A DNA stretch of 64,000 bases, taken from assembly GCF_900102175.1 (NCBI RefSeq), contig NZ_FNKN01000002.1, positions 620,001 to 684,000 of the forward strand, in the 5' to 3' direction. The notes under the pieces were generated by a model. That model saw only the letters and a list, made by a program, of their open reading frames with translations, had not been told where the DNA came from and did no database searches. The DNA comes from Microbacterium sp. cf332. GTDB lineage: Bacteria > Actinomycetota > Actinomycetes > Actinomycetales > Microbacteriaceae. The translations under genes were made by a program, and so were the position numbers. Shown piece after piece: positions 8,714-17,463 of this stretch; positions within the stretch are counted from its first letter, which is position 1; each line of letters starts with the position of its first letter.

Positions 8714-10891
8714 TCAGAAGCCCGGGATGAGGCTGACGACGAGGTCGATCAGCTTGATGCCGACGAACGGGGCCACGACGCCGCCGAGGCCGTACACGAC
8801 GAGGTTGCGGCTGAGGATCGACGAGGCGCTGGCCGCGCGGTACTTCACGCCGCGGAGCGCGAGCGGGATGAGCGCGATGATGACGATCGCGTTGAAGACG
8901 ATCGCGCTCGTGACGGCGGATGCCGGCGACGACAGCTGCATGACGTTGAGCGCTGCGAGCCCGGGGAACACCCCCATGAACATCGCCGGGATGATCGCGA
9001 AGTACTTGGCGATGTCGTTCGCGAGCGAAAACGTCGTCAGGGCGCCGCGCGTGATGAGCAGCTGCTTGCCGATGCGGACGATGTCGATGAGCTTCGTCGG
9101 ATCCGAGTCGAGGTCGACCATGTTGCCGGCCTCCTTCGCCGCCGACGTGCCCGTGTTCATCGCCACGCCGACGTCCGCCTGCGCGAGGGCGGGGGCGTCG
9201 TTCGTGCCGTCGCCCGTCATCGCGACGAGGTGACCGCCCTCCTGCTCCTTGCGGATGAGGGCGAGCTTGTCCTCGGGCGTCGCCTCGGCGAGGAAGTCGT
9301 CGACCCCCGCCTCCCTCGCGATCGCGGCCGCGGTGAGCGGGTTGTCGCCGGTGATCATGACGGTGCGGATACCCATCGAGCGCAGCTCGTCGAAGCGCTC
9401 GCGCAGCCCGTCCTTGACGACGTCCTTCAGGTGGATGACGCCGAGCAGTGTTCCGGTGCCCGACGGGTCGAGGGTCGCGACGGCCAGCGGCGTGCCGCCG
9501 GATTGTGCGATCGCGTCGGCGTTGTGCAGCAGCTCGGCTCGGGCCTCTGCCGAGACCGGGCGCGCTGACGCGTCGAGCCAGGCCAGCACCGACCCGGAGG
9601 CGCCCTTGCGCACCTGCGTGCCGTCGGGCAGGTCGACGCCGCTCATACGCGTCTGCGCCGTGAAGGGCACCGCGACGGCGTCGCGCGGGAGTTCGGCGAC
9701 GACATGGCGCGCGGCCGCCAGCTCGACGACCGACGTGCCCTCGGGCGTCGGGTCGGACAGCGACGAGAGGGATGCCGCGCGGGCGAGGTCGGCCGCGTCG
9801 ACACCGGTCATGGTGACGAACTCCGACGCGCGCCGGTTGCCGTAGGTGATCGTGCCGGTCTTGTCGAGCAGCAGGGTCGTCACGTCGCCGGCGGCCTCGA
9901 CGGCGCGCCCCGACATCGCCAGCACGTTCCGCTGCACGAGGCGGTCCATGCCCGCGATCCCGATCGCCGAAAGCAGCGCGCCGATCGTGGTGGGGATGAG
10001 GCAGACCAGGAGGGCGACGAGCACCGGGATGCTGACGGGCGACGCGCTGTACGAGGCGATCGGATTCATGACCAGCACGACCACGACGAACACGATCGAC
10101 AGGCTCGCGAGCAGGATATTGAGGGCGATCTCGTTCGGCGTCCGCTGACGCGCGGCACCCTCGACGAGGGCGATCATCCGGTCGACGAACGTCTCGCCCG
10201 GCTTCGAGGTGATCGTCACGACGATGCGGTCCGAGAGCACCCGGGTGCCGCCGGTCACGGCGCTCCGGTCGCCGCCGGATTCGCGGACCACGGGTGCCGA
10301 TTCGCCGGTGATCGCCGACTCGTCGACCGTCGCGATGCCGTCCACGATGTCGCCGTCGCCGGGGATCAGCTCGCCGGCCTCGACCAGGACGACGTCACCG
10401 AGCCGGAGGTCGGCGGAGGCCACGTCCTCGGTGGCGGTGCCGCGGGCGGCGGCGTCCGTCCGGGGGTCGTAGGAGACGACCCGGCGCGCGGTCGTGGTGG
10501 TGCGCGTCGCGCGGAGCGCCTGCGCCTGCGCCTTGCCGCGGCCCTCGGCGACCGACTCGGCGACGTTCGCGAAGAGCACGGTCAACCAGAGCCAGATCGC
10601 GATGCCCCACGTGAACCCGCCCGGGACGGTCGTGCCGCCCGACGTCTCGGGACCGCCCAGGAACGGCTCCGCGATCGCGATCGCCGTGGTGAGCGCGGCG
10701 CCCACCCACACGAGGAACATCACCGGGTTGCGCCACTGTGCGGCGGGGTTGAGCTTGCGCAGGGCGCCCGGCACGGCCGCGCCCACCTGCTCGAGCCTGA
10801 AGACGCCGCGACGGTGCGACGCGGCGGTCGCGTCCGGTTCGGTCGACGGGCGGCCGGACGACGGGCGCGTTTCGGTCAGAGGGGCAGACAT
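8714..10891 (-). CDS. kdpB: KdpB, K+-transporting P-type ATPase
   Basis: 725 aa. The start was set at the ATG at 10891, which overlaps the kdpA stop by one base; a longer open frame to 11824 runs antisense-like through kdpA and is not coding. The actuator motif TGES is at 195-198, the phosphorylation loop DKTGTITYG at 343-351, then [21 protein letters not shown] and [14 protein letters not shown] of the P and N domains. The N-terminal 35 residues are a variable polar tail. KdpB hydrolyses ATP to energise K+ uptake through KdpA. The sequence shows no damage. Confidence 0.96.
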   Translation of the reverse strand: MSAPLTETRPSSGRPSTEPDATAASHRRGVFRLEQVGAAVPGALRKLNPAAQWRNPVMFLVWVGAALTTAIAIAEPFLGGPETSGGTTVPGGFTWGIAIWLWLTVLFANVAESVAEGRGKAQAQALRATRTTTTARRVVSYDPRTDAAARGTATEDVASADLRLGDVVLVEAGELIPGDGDIVDGIATVDESAITGESAPVVRESGGDRSAVTGGTRVLSDRIVVTITSKPGETFVDRMIALVEGAARQRTPNEIALNILLASLSIVFVVVVLVMNPIASYSASPVSIPVLVALLVCLIPTTIGALLSAIGIAGMDRLVQRNVLAMSGRAVEAAGDVTTLLLDKTGTITYGNRRASEFVTMTGVDAADLARAASLSSLSDPTPEGTSVVELAAARHVVAELPRDAVAVPFTAQTRMSGVDLPDGTQVRKGASGSVLAWLDASARPVSAEARAELLHNADAIAQSGGTPLAVATLDPSGTGTLLGVIHLKDVVKDGLRERFDELRSMGIRTVMITGDNPLTAAAIAREAGVDDFLAEATPEDKLALIRKEQEGGHLVAMTGDGTNDAPALAQADVGVAMNTGTSAAKEAGNMVDLDSDPTKLIDIVRIGKQLLITRGALTTFSLANDIAKYFAIIPAMFMGVFPGLAALNVMQLSSPASAVTSAIVFNAIVIIALIPLALRGVKYRAASASSILSRNLVVYGLGGVVAPFVGIKLIDLVVSLIPGF

Positions 10892-12573
10892 CAGGAGAGT
10901 CCTTCGGCGAGGGGGCCCAGGGTGAGGACCGGGAAGTAGGTGAGCGCGGTGATGATGACGACGACGCCCGCGAGCAGACCCGCGAACTGCGGGCGGTGCG
11001 TCGGCAGGGTGCCGGCGCTCGACGGCACCGTGTCCTGCGCGGCGAGGGATCCGGCGAGGGCGAGCACGAGCACGATCGGGACGAAGCGGCCGAGCAGCAT
11101 CGCGATACCGAGGGCGGTGTTCAGCCACGGGGTGTTGGCCGTGAGGCCGGCGAACGCGGAGCCGTTGTTGTTCGCCGCGGAGGTGAACGCGTACAGGAGC
11201 TCGCTCAGGCCGTGGACACCCGGGTTCCAGATCGAGGTGCCCTCGACGTCGGCGCGCACGGCCGGGATCGCGAAGCTCAGCGCCGTTCCGGCGAGCACGA
11301 GCGTCGGCGTCACGAGGATGTAGAGGCTCGCGAGCTTGATCTCGCGGGGCCCGATCTTCTTGCCGAGGTACTCCGGGGTGCGCCCGATCAGCAGGCCGCC
11401 GACGAAGACGGCGAGGATCGCGAGCACCAGCATCCCGTACAGGCCCGAGCCGACGCCGCCCGGGGCGATCTCGCCGAGCATCATGTTGAGCATCGGCAGC
11501 ATCCCGCCCAGGGGGGTGTAGCTGTCGTGCATCGCGTTGACGGCGCCCGTCGAGGTGAGGGTCGAGGTCGCCGAGAAGAGCGTCGAGGCGCCGATGCCGA
11601 AGCGCGTCTCCTTGCCCTCCATCGCGGCGCCCGCGAGCTGGGTGGCGGTGCCGCCGCCCGCGACCTCCGCCCAGGTGCCGAGGGCCAGCGAGACGACGAA
11701 GATGCCCGCCATGACGGCGACGATCGTGTAGCCCTGGCGGTCGTCGCCGACGATGCGGCCGAACGCGCGCGGCATCGCGAACGGGATGACGAGCATCAGC
11801 AGCACCTCGAACAGGTTCGTCCACGGCGTCGGGTTCTCGAACGGGTGGGCGGAGTTCGCGTTGAAGAAACCGCCGCCGTTCGTGCCGAGGAGCTTGATGG
11901 CTTCCTGGCTCGCGACGGGGCCGCCCGGGATCGACTGCGCGCCGCCGGCGATGGTCTGCACGTCGGTGAAGCCCGCGAAGTTCTGGATGACGCCGCCCGC
12001 GAGCAGTACGACGGCCGCGACGATCGACAGGGGCAGCAGGATGCGGCCGAGCCCGCGCACGAGGTCGACCCAGAAGTTGCCGATCGTGCCGGAGCGGCGG
12101 TAGGCGAAGCCGCGGACGAGGGCGATCGCGACGGCCATGCCGACCGCGGCGGAGACGAAGTTCTGCACGGCCAGACCGGCGAACTGCACGGTGTAACCGA
12201 GGGTGACATCGGGCGAGTACGACTGCCAGTTCGTGTTGGACACGAACGAGATCGCGGTGTTGAACGAGAGGTGCTCGCTCGGTGCGGGCAGGTCGAGACT
12301 GAACGGCAGGAGCGGCTGGATGCGCTGCAGCCCGTAGACGATCACGACGCCCACCAGCGAGAACAGGAGAACGCCGCGGGCGTAGGCCTGCCAGGTCTGC
12401 TCGGCTCGGGGGTCCACCCCGATCAGCCGGTAGGCGCCCCGTTCGATCGCGAAGTCGCGGGGCGAGCTGTAGACACGGGCGATGTAGTCGCCGACGGGGC
12501 GGTACAGCAGGACGAGGATGAGGGCGAGGGTCGCGATCTGGAGCGACGCGAACCCGATCTGCGCGGCATCCAC
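10891..12573 (-). CDS. kdpA: KdpA, K+-binding channel-like subunit
   Basis: 560 aa polytopic membrane protein homologous to K+ channels and transporters. Four pore-loop regions are visible, including [12 protein letters not shown] (about 110), [19 protein letters not shown] (about 230), [18 protein letters not shown] (about 340) and [13 protein letters not shown] (about 465), which together form the K+ selectivity filter. It binds and translocates K+ with KdpB. It starts 1 bp after kdpF and overlaps kdpB, so the order kdpF-A-B-C is preserved. Confidence 0.96.
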   Translation of the reverse strand: MDAAQIGFASLQIATLALILVLLYRPVGDYIARVYSSPRDFAIERGAYRLIGVDPRAEQTWQAYARGVLLFSLVGVVIVYGLQRIQPLLPFSLDLPAPSEHLSFNTAISFVSNTNWQSYSPDVTLGYTVQFAGLAVQNFVSAAVGMAVAIALVRGFAYRRSGTIGNFWVDLVRGLGRILLPLSIVAAVVLLAGGVIQNFAGFTDVQTIAGGAQSIPGGPVASQEAIKLLGTNGGGFFNANSAHPFENPTPWTNLFEVLLMLVIPFAMPRAFGRIVGDDRQGYTIVAVMAGIFVVSLALGTWAEVAGGGTATQLAGAAMEGKETRFGIGASTLFSATSTLTSTGAVNAMHDSYTPLGGMLPMLNMMLGEIAPGGVGSGLYGMLVLAILAVFVGGLLIGRTPEYLGKKIGPREIKLASLYILVTPTLVLAGTALSFAIPAVRADVEGTSIWNPGVHGLSELLYAFTSAANNNGSAFAGLTANTPWLNTALGIAMLLGRFVPIVLVLALAGSLAAQDTVPSSAGTLPTHRPQFAGLLAGVVVIITALTYFPVLTLGPLAEGLS

Positions 12574-12574
12574 G

Positions 12575-12661
12575 TCAGAACCGTTCGGGTCGCACGAGGG
12601 CGACGACGAGATAGACGATGGCGGCGACGGCCAGGACGGTCGCGAGGAGCGAGAAGACCAT
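12575..12661 (-). CDS. kdpF: KdpF small membrane subunit
   Basis: 28 aa, too short for most gene finders: one hydrophobic helix (residues 2-23) ending in LVRPERF, the family's conserved (F/R)PE(R/K)F terminus. KdpF stabilises the KdpABC complex in the membrane. Its ATG overlaps the stop of the 27-codon ORF upstream (TGATG), and kdpA begins 1 bp after its stop. Confidence 0.9.
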   Translation of the reverse strand: MVFSLLATVLAVAAIVYLVVALVRPERF

Positions 12662-12744
12662 CACAGCTTCTCGACCCCCCGGGCGACGAGGCCGACGACG
12701 GCGAAGAGCGCGAGGATCGCGGCGAGGTAGATGAGGTCGAGCAC
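12661..12744 (-). CDS. 27-aa membrane ORF upstream of kdpF
   Basis: GTG-initiated ORF of 27 residues directly coupled to kdpF through a TGATG overlap. The product is a single hydrophobic helix (residues 4-20) starting LDLIYLAAILALF and ending in a charged tail ARGVEKL. Small single-span ORFs of this general pattern, ending in a charged E-x-L/R-L tail, occur upstream of kdpF in other bacteria as far as I recall, so this looks like a real but unnamed Kdp-associated protein. No ribosome binding site is obvious before the GTG. Function unknown; a K+-ATPase accessory role is inferred from context only. Confidence 0.6.
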   Translation of the reverse strand: MLDLIYLAAILALFAVVGLVARGVEKL

Positions 12745-12834
12745 GAGATCCGATGCAACACCCCGCCGGATGCCGCATCCGCCGTCCTCACGGAATCCAT
12801 ACGCCCCGGCCGCCGCTCCTCACGCACCCCTCAC

Positions 12835-12873
12835 GGTCCGGGGGTGCCGGCGCGACGCCGGCACCCCCGGACC
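12835..12873. terminator. Perfect 18-bp stem, 3-nt loop hairpin
   Basis: GGTCCGGGGGTGCCGGCG (12835-12852), loop CGA, then the exact reverse complement (12856-12873). It lies 36 bp past the stop of the minus-strand gene at 12910-13125 and upstream of the kdp operon. There is no T tract, as is common for actinobacterial terminators. Confidence 0.75.
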
Positions 12874-12909
12874 GCAGGTGTATCGCGAGGCCGAGCCGTG
12901 CGGCGCGGG

Positions 12910-13125
12910 TCAGGGCGCGAGGGGCGAGGACTCGTCGTCGATGACCCCGATGCCGACGGCGTGGTGGCTCGGCTCCTCGTCCTTCTTCTCGGGCGCCTTG
13001 GGCTCCTCGCCCGGCTCCTTCGCGACGCTGGGCTCCTCGAGCTCCTCCGTCGACGGGTTCTCGTCGGGCGCGTGCTGGGCACCCTCGTCGGCGTGCTCGG
13101 CCTCGTTGTCGTGGTGATCGGTCAT
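12910..13125 (-). CDS. Small acidic hypothetical protein
   Basis: 71 aa, very rich in Glu, Asp, His and Pro (EEPSVAKEPGEEPKAPEKK), with no hydrophobic core, so probably intrinsically disordered. The start is well supported by GGAAGGGAG a few bases before the ATG. A strong hairpin follows the stop. The C-terminus HHAVGIGVIDDESSPLAP is less charged. I recognise no domain. Confidence 0.65.
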   Translation of the reverse strand: MTDHHDNEAEHADEGAQHAPDENPSTEELEEPSVAKEPGEEPKAPEKKDEEPSHHAVGIGVIDDESSPLAP

Positions 13126-13235
13126 GTCGTACTCCCTTCCACCTCAAGCGTGCGCCGATCCGGCCGCCCGCGTCACCGGCTTGACGTAGCGGCGCGCGTG
13201 CCCGAAGAACGAACCGTCCGGAGATGCTCCGTCGG

Positions 13236-13241
13236 TAGGGT
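13236..13241 (+). promoter_or_regulatory. -10 element, leaderless start of 13248 gene
   Basis: TAGGGT is followed by exactly 6 nt and then the ATG at 13248; no ribosome binding site is present. Confidence 0.5.
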
Positions 13242-13247
13242 GCCGAT

Positions 13248-13637
13248 ATGACGACCCGGGCCGGCTTCCGACTGCTGCAGCTGTCGTTCGCCTTCGTGGC
13301 CGCGGTGCTGTGGATCGGCGTCCTGATGATGGCGATCCCCGCCGGGATCAATGACGGGCCGATCGGTGCCTGCATCGACGCGTGGGATGACCGTGTGGTC
13401 TTCGACGCCTCGATCGCGCCGGAGTCCGTCGCTGTCGACGGTGCGTGGCAGATCTTCCCCCTCGGCGTCGGATGTCGCTACACGGCCCCCACCGGGGAGT
13501 CGGTGTTCATCGCGCCGAGCATCCTGCCCACCGTTCTCGCCGTGCACGCCCTGGTCTTCACCGCGATCCTCGGCGCCGTCTTCGTTCATGACAGGTGGCC
13601 GGAGCCGCGTCGCCACGACGACCTCCTGCGGGCGTAG
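13248..13637 (+). CDS. Two-span membrane protein, unknown function
   Basis: 129 aa. Hydrophobic helices at about 8-31 and 90-112 flank a loop that contains two Cys (in GACIDAW and VGCRYTAP) and is probably extracytoplasmic, so a disulfide is possible. The N-terminus (MTTRAGFRLLQ) is positively charged and cytoplasmic. The family is not one I can name. The gene appears leaderless. Its TAG stop is also the first three bases of the -10 hexamer (13635-13640) of the next gene. Confidence 0.65.
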   Translation: MTTRAGFRLLQLSFAFVAAVLWIGVLMMAIPAGINDGPIGACIDAWDDRVVFDASIAPESVAVDGAWQIFPLGVGCRYTAPTGESVFIAPSILPTVLAVHALVFTAILGAVFVHDRWPEPRRHDDLLRA

Positions 13638-13646
13638 GGTCGCGGG

Positions 13647-13982
13647 ATGGACCCGGAAGCGCGACTGCACGAGCGCAAGCGCGAGCTCACCGTGCAGCTC
13701 GACCGGCTGGATGCCGACGACGACAGCCTTCGTCACGACCGAGCCGACGCGACCGCCGACGATGAGCACGACCCCGAGGGCTCGACCCTGTCGGGGGAGT
13801 GGCAGCGGGTCGAGGCCCTTCGCCGCGCTGCACGGGCCGAGCTCGCCGAGGTCGAGGCCTCCCTTGCCCGCGTCGCCGACGGCACCTACGGCGTGTGCGC
13901 GAGCTGCGGCCGCGACATCCCGGTCGAGCGCCTTGAGGTCCGGCCCCACGCGACCATGTGTGTGGCCTGCGCCTCGCGCTAG
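13647..13982 (+). CDS. TraR/DksA-type C4 zinc-finger protein
   Basis: 111 aa. An N-terminal coiled-coil-like region (about 1-75, rich in Leu, Arg and Asp) is followed by a C4 zinc finger: CASC near 88, then CVAC near 106, in the context 'DGTYGVCASCGRDIPVERL'. This is the TraR/DksA/YteA fold, which binds the RNA polymerase secondary channel in well-studied members; short actinobacterial versions are mostly uncharacterised. TAGGGT at 13635-13640 lies 6 nt before the ATG, indicating a leaderless message separate from the upstream gene despite the 9-bp gap. Confidence 0.8.
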   Translation: MDPEARLHERKRELTVQLDRLDADDDSLRHDRADATADDEHDPEGSTLSGEWQRVEALRRAARAELAEVEASLARVADGTYGVCASCGRDIPVERLEVRPHATMCVACASR

Positions 13983-14067
13983 AGGCGTGCCGCATCCCCC
14001 CGGTCGACCTGTTGCGCCGATTTCCGAAGCCCCCTCGCCGATCCGCGAATCCGGCGCGGCGGAAGCA

Positions 14068-14111
14068 TTGACAGCAGCATCCGCGAGCTCTAACGTACAA
14101 CCAAATGGTTG
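14068..14111 (+). promoter_or_regulatory. Consensus promoter and operator of the ArsR gene
   Basis: TTGACA (14068-14073), a 17-bp spacer and TAACGT (14091-14096) form a near-consensus sigma-A promoter. The inverted repeat CAACCAAATGGTTG (14098-14111) contains the ATG start codon at 14105, 8 nt after the -10. The message is likely leaderless and the palindrome is a good candidate operator for autorepression. Confidence 0.7.
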
Positions 14112-14470
14112 CACGAAACGATCCCCGACCGAGTGAGCGGAGCGAGCTGAGCGATGACGACATCGACCGTCTCTTCCACGCGCTCGCGACCGCGACGCGT
14201 CGCGACATCCTCCGCCGCACGATCGAGCACGAGCAGTCGGTGTCGGCGCTCGCGGCCGACTACGACATGTCGTTCGCGGCGGTGCAGAAGCACGTCGGCG
14301 TTCTCGAGACCGCGGGCCTCATCGTCAAGCGGGCCGAGGGGCGCGAGCGCCTCGTCCGCGCCGATCCCGCGATGATCGCCCGAGCGCGCGCCCTGCTGGC
14401 CCGCTACGAAGACCTCTGGCGCGCCCGAGTCGACCGGCTCGACGCGCTGCTCGCCGAACCCGAAGACTGA
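14105..14470 (+). CDS. ArsR-family winged-helix regulator
   Basis: 121 aa. The winged helix spans about residues 17-95: 'DDDIDRLFHALATATRRDIL' (helix 1), SVSALAADYDMSFAAVQKHVGVLETAGLIVKR (helix-turn-helix) and EGRERLVRADP (wing). No ArsR/SmtB metal-binding Cys box is visible, matching the metal-independent subgroup that is often paired with AHSA1/SRPBCC genes. It is followed by such a gene 59 bp downstream. The promoter overlaps a perfect inverted repeat that includes its own start codon, suggesting autoregulation. Inducer unknown. Confidence 0.85.
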   Translation: MVARNDPRPSERSELSDDDIDRLFHALATATRRDILRRTIEHEQSVSALAADYDMSFAAVQKHVGVLETAGLIVKRAEGRERLVRADPAMIARARALLARYEDLWRARVDRLDALLAEPED

Positions 14471-14529
14471 CCCCCGCATACCGACCCCGCCCGCCCCTCC
14501 CGCGCTGTATCCGTTCGAAGGAGAATCCG

Positions 14530-15507
14530 ATGCCCGTCACCGACATCACCACCGACGCCGACAACCTCACGATGACGCTCGTGGCGGATGTCGCCGCGCC
14601 CGTCGACCGCCTCTGGCGCGCGTTCACGCAGCCCGCGCAGCTCGAGCGCTTCTGGGGCCCTCCCGGCTGGCCCGCGACCTTCACGCGGTTCGACTTCACG
14701 CCGGGCGGACGCGCGCAGTACGCCATGGCGAGCCCGCAGGGCGAGAAGTCGCGCGGCACCTGGGAATTCATCGCGATCGACGAAGGCCGCAGCTTCGAGG
14801 TGCTCGACGCGTTCGCCGACGAGAACGGCGAGCCGATGGAGCAGTTCCCGGCGATGCGGATGGTGTTCACCTTCGATCCGACCGAGACCGGCTCCCGCCT
14901 GACGAACGTCACCTACTTCACCTCCGCCGAGGGCCTCGAGCAGGTCATCGCGATGGGCGCGATCGAGGGCTCGCGGCTCGCCATGGGCCAGCTCGACGCG
15001 GTCGTGCAGGACCTCCGCGCCTACGCACAGGGGCAGGGCACCCGCGTCGAACTGCTCGACGACACGCACGTACGCATCACCCGCTTCATCGACGGGCCGC
15101 GTGAGCTCGTCTGGCGTGCGCACCACGAGAGCGAGCTGCTGAAGAAGTGGATGCTGGGCCCCGACGGCTGGACCATGACGGTCGCCGAGCCCGCCGCCCA
15201 GGTCGGCGGCACGTACCGGTACGCCTGGGAGCAGGAGGGCGCTCCCGAGACGGCGTTCGGCTTCGAGGGTGAGCTGCTCCAGCTCGACGCGCCGCGCCGC
15301 GCCGTGACGACCGAGCGGATGGCGGGGGTCGAGGGTCCCGCCACCGTCAACGACCTGCAGCTCTACGAGGAGGACGGCGCGACACTGCTGACCCTGCTCA
15401 TCGAGTACCCCGACAAGGACACCCGCGACGCGATCCTCGCCACCGGCATGGCCGACGGCATGGAGGACTCGTACGCCCGCCTCGAAGGCGAGGTGCTCGC
15501 GGCCTGA
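14530..15507 (+). CDS. Tandem SRPBCC (AHSA1-like) protein
   Basis: 325 aa with two SRPBCC helix-grip domains. Domain 1 (about 15-160) has APVDRLWRAFTQPAQLERFWGPPGWPATF; domain 2 (about 170-320) has DGPRELVWRAHHESELLKKWMLGPDGW. Both carry the typical W/F-rich start of the AHA1-C/YndB group, which binds hydrophobic ligands. GAAGGAG precedes the ATG. Coupling to an ArsR-type repressor is common for this family, so the domains may sense or sequester the ligand of the regulator. No enzymatic activity can be assigned. Confidence 0.85.
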   Translation: MPVTDITTDADNLTMTLVADVAAPVDRLWRAFTQPAQLERFWGPPGWPATFTRFDFTPGGRAQYAMASPQGEKSRGTWEFIAIDEGRSFEVLDAFADENGEPMEQFPAMRMVFTFDPTETGSRLTNVTYFTSAEGLEQVIAMGAIEGSRLAMGQLDAVVQDLRAYAQGQGTRVELLDDTHVRITRFIDGPRELVWRAHHESELLKKWMLGPDGWTMTVAEPAAQVGGTYRYAWEQEGAPETAFGFEGELLQLDAPRRAVTTERMAGVEGPATVNDLQLYEEDGATLLTLLIEYPDKDTRDAILATGMADGMEDSYARLEGEVLAA

Positions 15508-15509
15508 GG

Positions 15510-15968
15510 TCAGGCTCGCGCGAGCCCGTCCTCGAGGGCGACCCATGCGAGCATCGCGCACTTCACCCGCGCCGAGAATTTCGAGACGCCCGAGAGGGCC
15601 GCTGCGTCTCCGAAGGTCTCCTCGTCGAGAGGAATCGTGCCGCGCGAGCGCAAGGCCTCGCGGAATCCCTCGATGAGGCTCATGGCGTCGGCCCGCGTCA
15701 TCCCGTCGCCCTCGGCCTCCTCCTCGACGAGCGAGGCGAGCATCGAGGCCGAGGCCTGCGATATCGAGCAGCCGGTGCCCTCCCACGAGACCTCGGTGAT
15801 GCGGTCGCCGTCGACGGCGACGCGCAGGGTGATCTCGTCGCCGCACACCGGGTTCTTCTGGTGCGAGTCGGCGTGCGCCGCGTCGCCGACATCGTGCAGC
15901 GGATTGCCGACCGGATGCTTCGAGTGGTCGAGGATGAGCTCCTGGTACAGCGAGTCGAGCCCGGTCAT
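15510..15968 (-). CDS. sufU: SufU Fe-S cluster assembly sulfur acceptor
   Basis: 152 aa NifU/IscU-fold protein of the SufU type. The three zinc/sulfur-ligand cysteines are visible: NPVCGDEITL (Cys near 42), GTGCSISQASASML (Cys near 66) and VKCAMLAW (Cys near 137). SufU accepts persulfide sulfur from SufS. The ATG overlaps the sufS stop (ATGA), so the pair is coupled. The remaining suf genes (sufBDC) are not in the window. It ends 2 bp from the convergent SRPBCC gene. Confidence 0.92.
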   Translation of the reverse strand: MTGLDSLYQELILDHSKHPVGNPLHDVGDAAHADSHQKNPVCGDEITLRVAVDGDRITEVSWEGTGCSISQASASMLASLVEEEAEGDGMTRADAMSLIEGFREALRSRGTIPLDEETFGDAAALSGVSKFSARVKCAMLAWVALEDGLARA

Positions 15969-17293
15969 GCGCGTGCCCCTTCGGCCTGGTCGGTGACGCC
16001 GAAGAACCCGCGGATGCCGCGCACCGCGTCGAGGAACAGGTCGACGTCGTCCTCGGTGTTGTACAGCGCGGTCGAGGCGCGGACGGATGCCGTCATCCCG
16101 AACTGCCGGTGCAGCGGCGCGGCGCAGTGATGTCCGACGCGCACCGCGATGCCCTGCGCGTCGAGGACCTGCCCCGCGTCGTGCGCATGCACGCCATCGA
16201 CATCGAACGACCAGAGGCCCACCCGGTCGGCGCCCGGCGCGTCGCCGAGCAGCCGGATGCCGGGGATCTCGCGCAGCCCCGCGCCCATCCGGTCGGCCAA
16301 CGCGGCCTCGTGCGCGTGGATGTCCTCGAGCCCGACATCCTGCAGGTAGCGGACCGCGGCGGCCAGACCGATCGCGGGCCCGACGGCCTGCGTTCCGGCC
16401 TCGAACTTCTGCGGGGCCGGCAGGTACTCGGCGTGGTCGAGCGTGACGGTGGTGATCATCGACCCGCCGGTGAGGAACGGCGGCAGGGCGTCGAGCACCT
16501 CGGCGCGGCCGTAGAGTCCGCCGATCGCGTAGGGCCCCAGCATCTTGTGGCCGCTGAAGACAGCGAGGTCGACGCCGAGCGCCGGCAGGTCGAGCGGCAG
16601 GTGCGGCGCCGACTGGCAGGCGTCGAGCACGGTCGTCGCGCCGACCGCCTGCGCGAGCGCGACGATCTCGGCGACCGGATTGACGATGCCGAGCACGTTC
16701 GAGACGTGCGTGAAGGCGACGATGCGGGTGCGTTCGCCGATGATGGCCGCGGCGGCATCCAGGTCGAGCGTGCCGTCGGCCCTCGCCGGGATGTGACGGA
16801 GCACAGCGCCGGTGCGGGCGGCGAGCTCCTGCCAGGGGATGAGGTTGGCATGGTGCTCGATCGCCGTGGTCACGATCTCGTCGCCGGGGGTCAGGGCGTA
16901 GGGGCTCGAGGCGGGTGCGCCGCGTCCGAGCGTCGCGTTGCCGATGGCGTAGGCGACGAGGTTGAGGCCCGCGGTCGCGCCGCTGGTCCAGACGAGTTGC
17001 TCGGGCTGCGCGCCGACGAAGCCGGCCACCGCCGCGCGCGCGTCCTCGAACAGATCGGTCGCCTCCGCGGCGAGAGTGTGCGCGCCGCGGTGGACCGCGG
17101 CGTTCGCGTGCGTGAGGAAGTCGCGCTCGGCATCCAGCACGGCGGTGGGCTTCTGGCTCGTCGCGGCCGAGTCGAGGTACACGAGGCGGTGCCCGTTGAC
17201 CTGCTCCGAGAGGATCGGGAAGTCGGCGCGCAGCGTGACCGCGTCGAGCGGGCTGACGCGCGGCGAAGCGGCGGGAACGGCGGGAGAGCTCAC
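15965..17293 (-). CDS. sufS: SufS-type cysteine desulfurase
   Basis: 442 aa PLP enzyme of aminotransferase class V. 'HANAAVHRGAHTLAAEATDL' is near the N-terminus, the PLP lysine is in FSGHKMLGPYAIGGLYGR (about residue 248), and the persulfide Cys is in VRVGHHCAAPLHRQFG (about 395). It converts cysteine to alanine and passes sulfur to SufU. The GTG at 17293 has TAGCCT 6 nt upstream on the minus strand and no ribosome binding site, so a leaderless start fits. The N-terminal residues are a short variable tail. Confidence 0.93.
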   Translation of the reverse strand: MSSPAVPAASPRVSPLDAVTLRADFPILSEQVNGHRLVYLDSAATSQKPTAVLDAERDFLTHANAAVHRGAHTLAAEATDLFEDARAAVAGFVGAQPEQLVWTSGATAGLNLVAYAIGNATLGRGAPASSPYALTPGDEIVTTAIEHHANLIPWQELAARTGAVLRHIPARADGTLDLDAAAAIIGERTRIVAFTHVSNVLGIVNPVAEIVALAQAVGATTVLDACQSAPHLPLDLPALGVDLAVFSGHKMLGPYAIGGLYGRAEVLDALPPFLTGGSMITTVTLDHAEYLPAPQKFEAGTQAVGPAIGLAAAVRYLQDVGLEDIHAHEAALADRMGAGLREIPGIRLLGDAPGADRVGLWSFDVDGVHAHDAGQVLDAQGIAVRVGHHCAAPLHRQFGMTASVRASTALYNTEDDVDLFLDAVRGIRGFFGVTDQAEGARA

Positions 17294-17299
17294 CCCTCT

Positions 17300-17305
17300 A
17301 GGCTA
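17300..17305 (-). promoter_or_regulatory. -10 element of sufS
   Basis: TAGCCT on the minus strand followed by 6 nt (AGAGGG) and the GTG start; leaderless arrangement. Confidence 0.5.
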
Positions 17306-17368
17306 CGCCGCCCCCGCCGGCCCGGCTCGGGCCCGCGGCAGGGGTGGGATCGCGCGGCGGCGGTGCGG

Positions 17369-17444
17369 CAACTCCTCAGAACCGGGCCGCCCGACCCGGG
17401 ATCCGGCCTGACCGGCAGCCCGAGACGCCGTTTCTGAGGAGTTG
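17369..17444. terminator. Long intergenic palindrome after the KimA-like gene
   Basis: CAACTCCTCAGAA (17369-17381) and its exact reverse complement (17432-17444) enclose a 50-nt GC-rich loop. It lies 20 bp past the KimA-like stop and before the sufS promoter. It has the same build (13-bp perfect arms, 50-57-nt loop) as the palindrome at 7954-8036, with a different arm sequence. Confidence 0.65.
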
Positions 17445-17463
17445 GCGCGGACGGCGCGGCGCG

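Noticed and set aside
5409..9233. 1274-residue open frame on the plus strand across kdpD and kdpC
   Set aside because: It is antisense to two genes with full sets of family motifs. Its product is a low-complexity Arg/Gly/Glu/Asp-rich string expected from the opposite strand of high-GC codons.
8714..11824. 1036-residue frame extending kdpB upstream
   Set aside because: The extra N-terminus runs through kdpA in another frame and is Arg/His/Gly-rich. The KdpB homology begins after the ATG at 10891.
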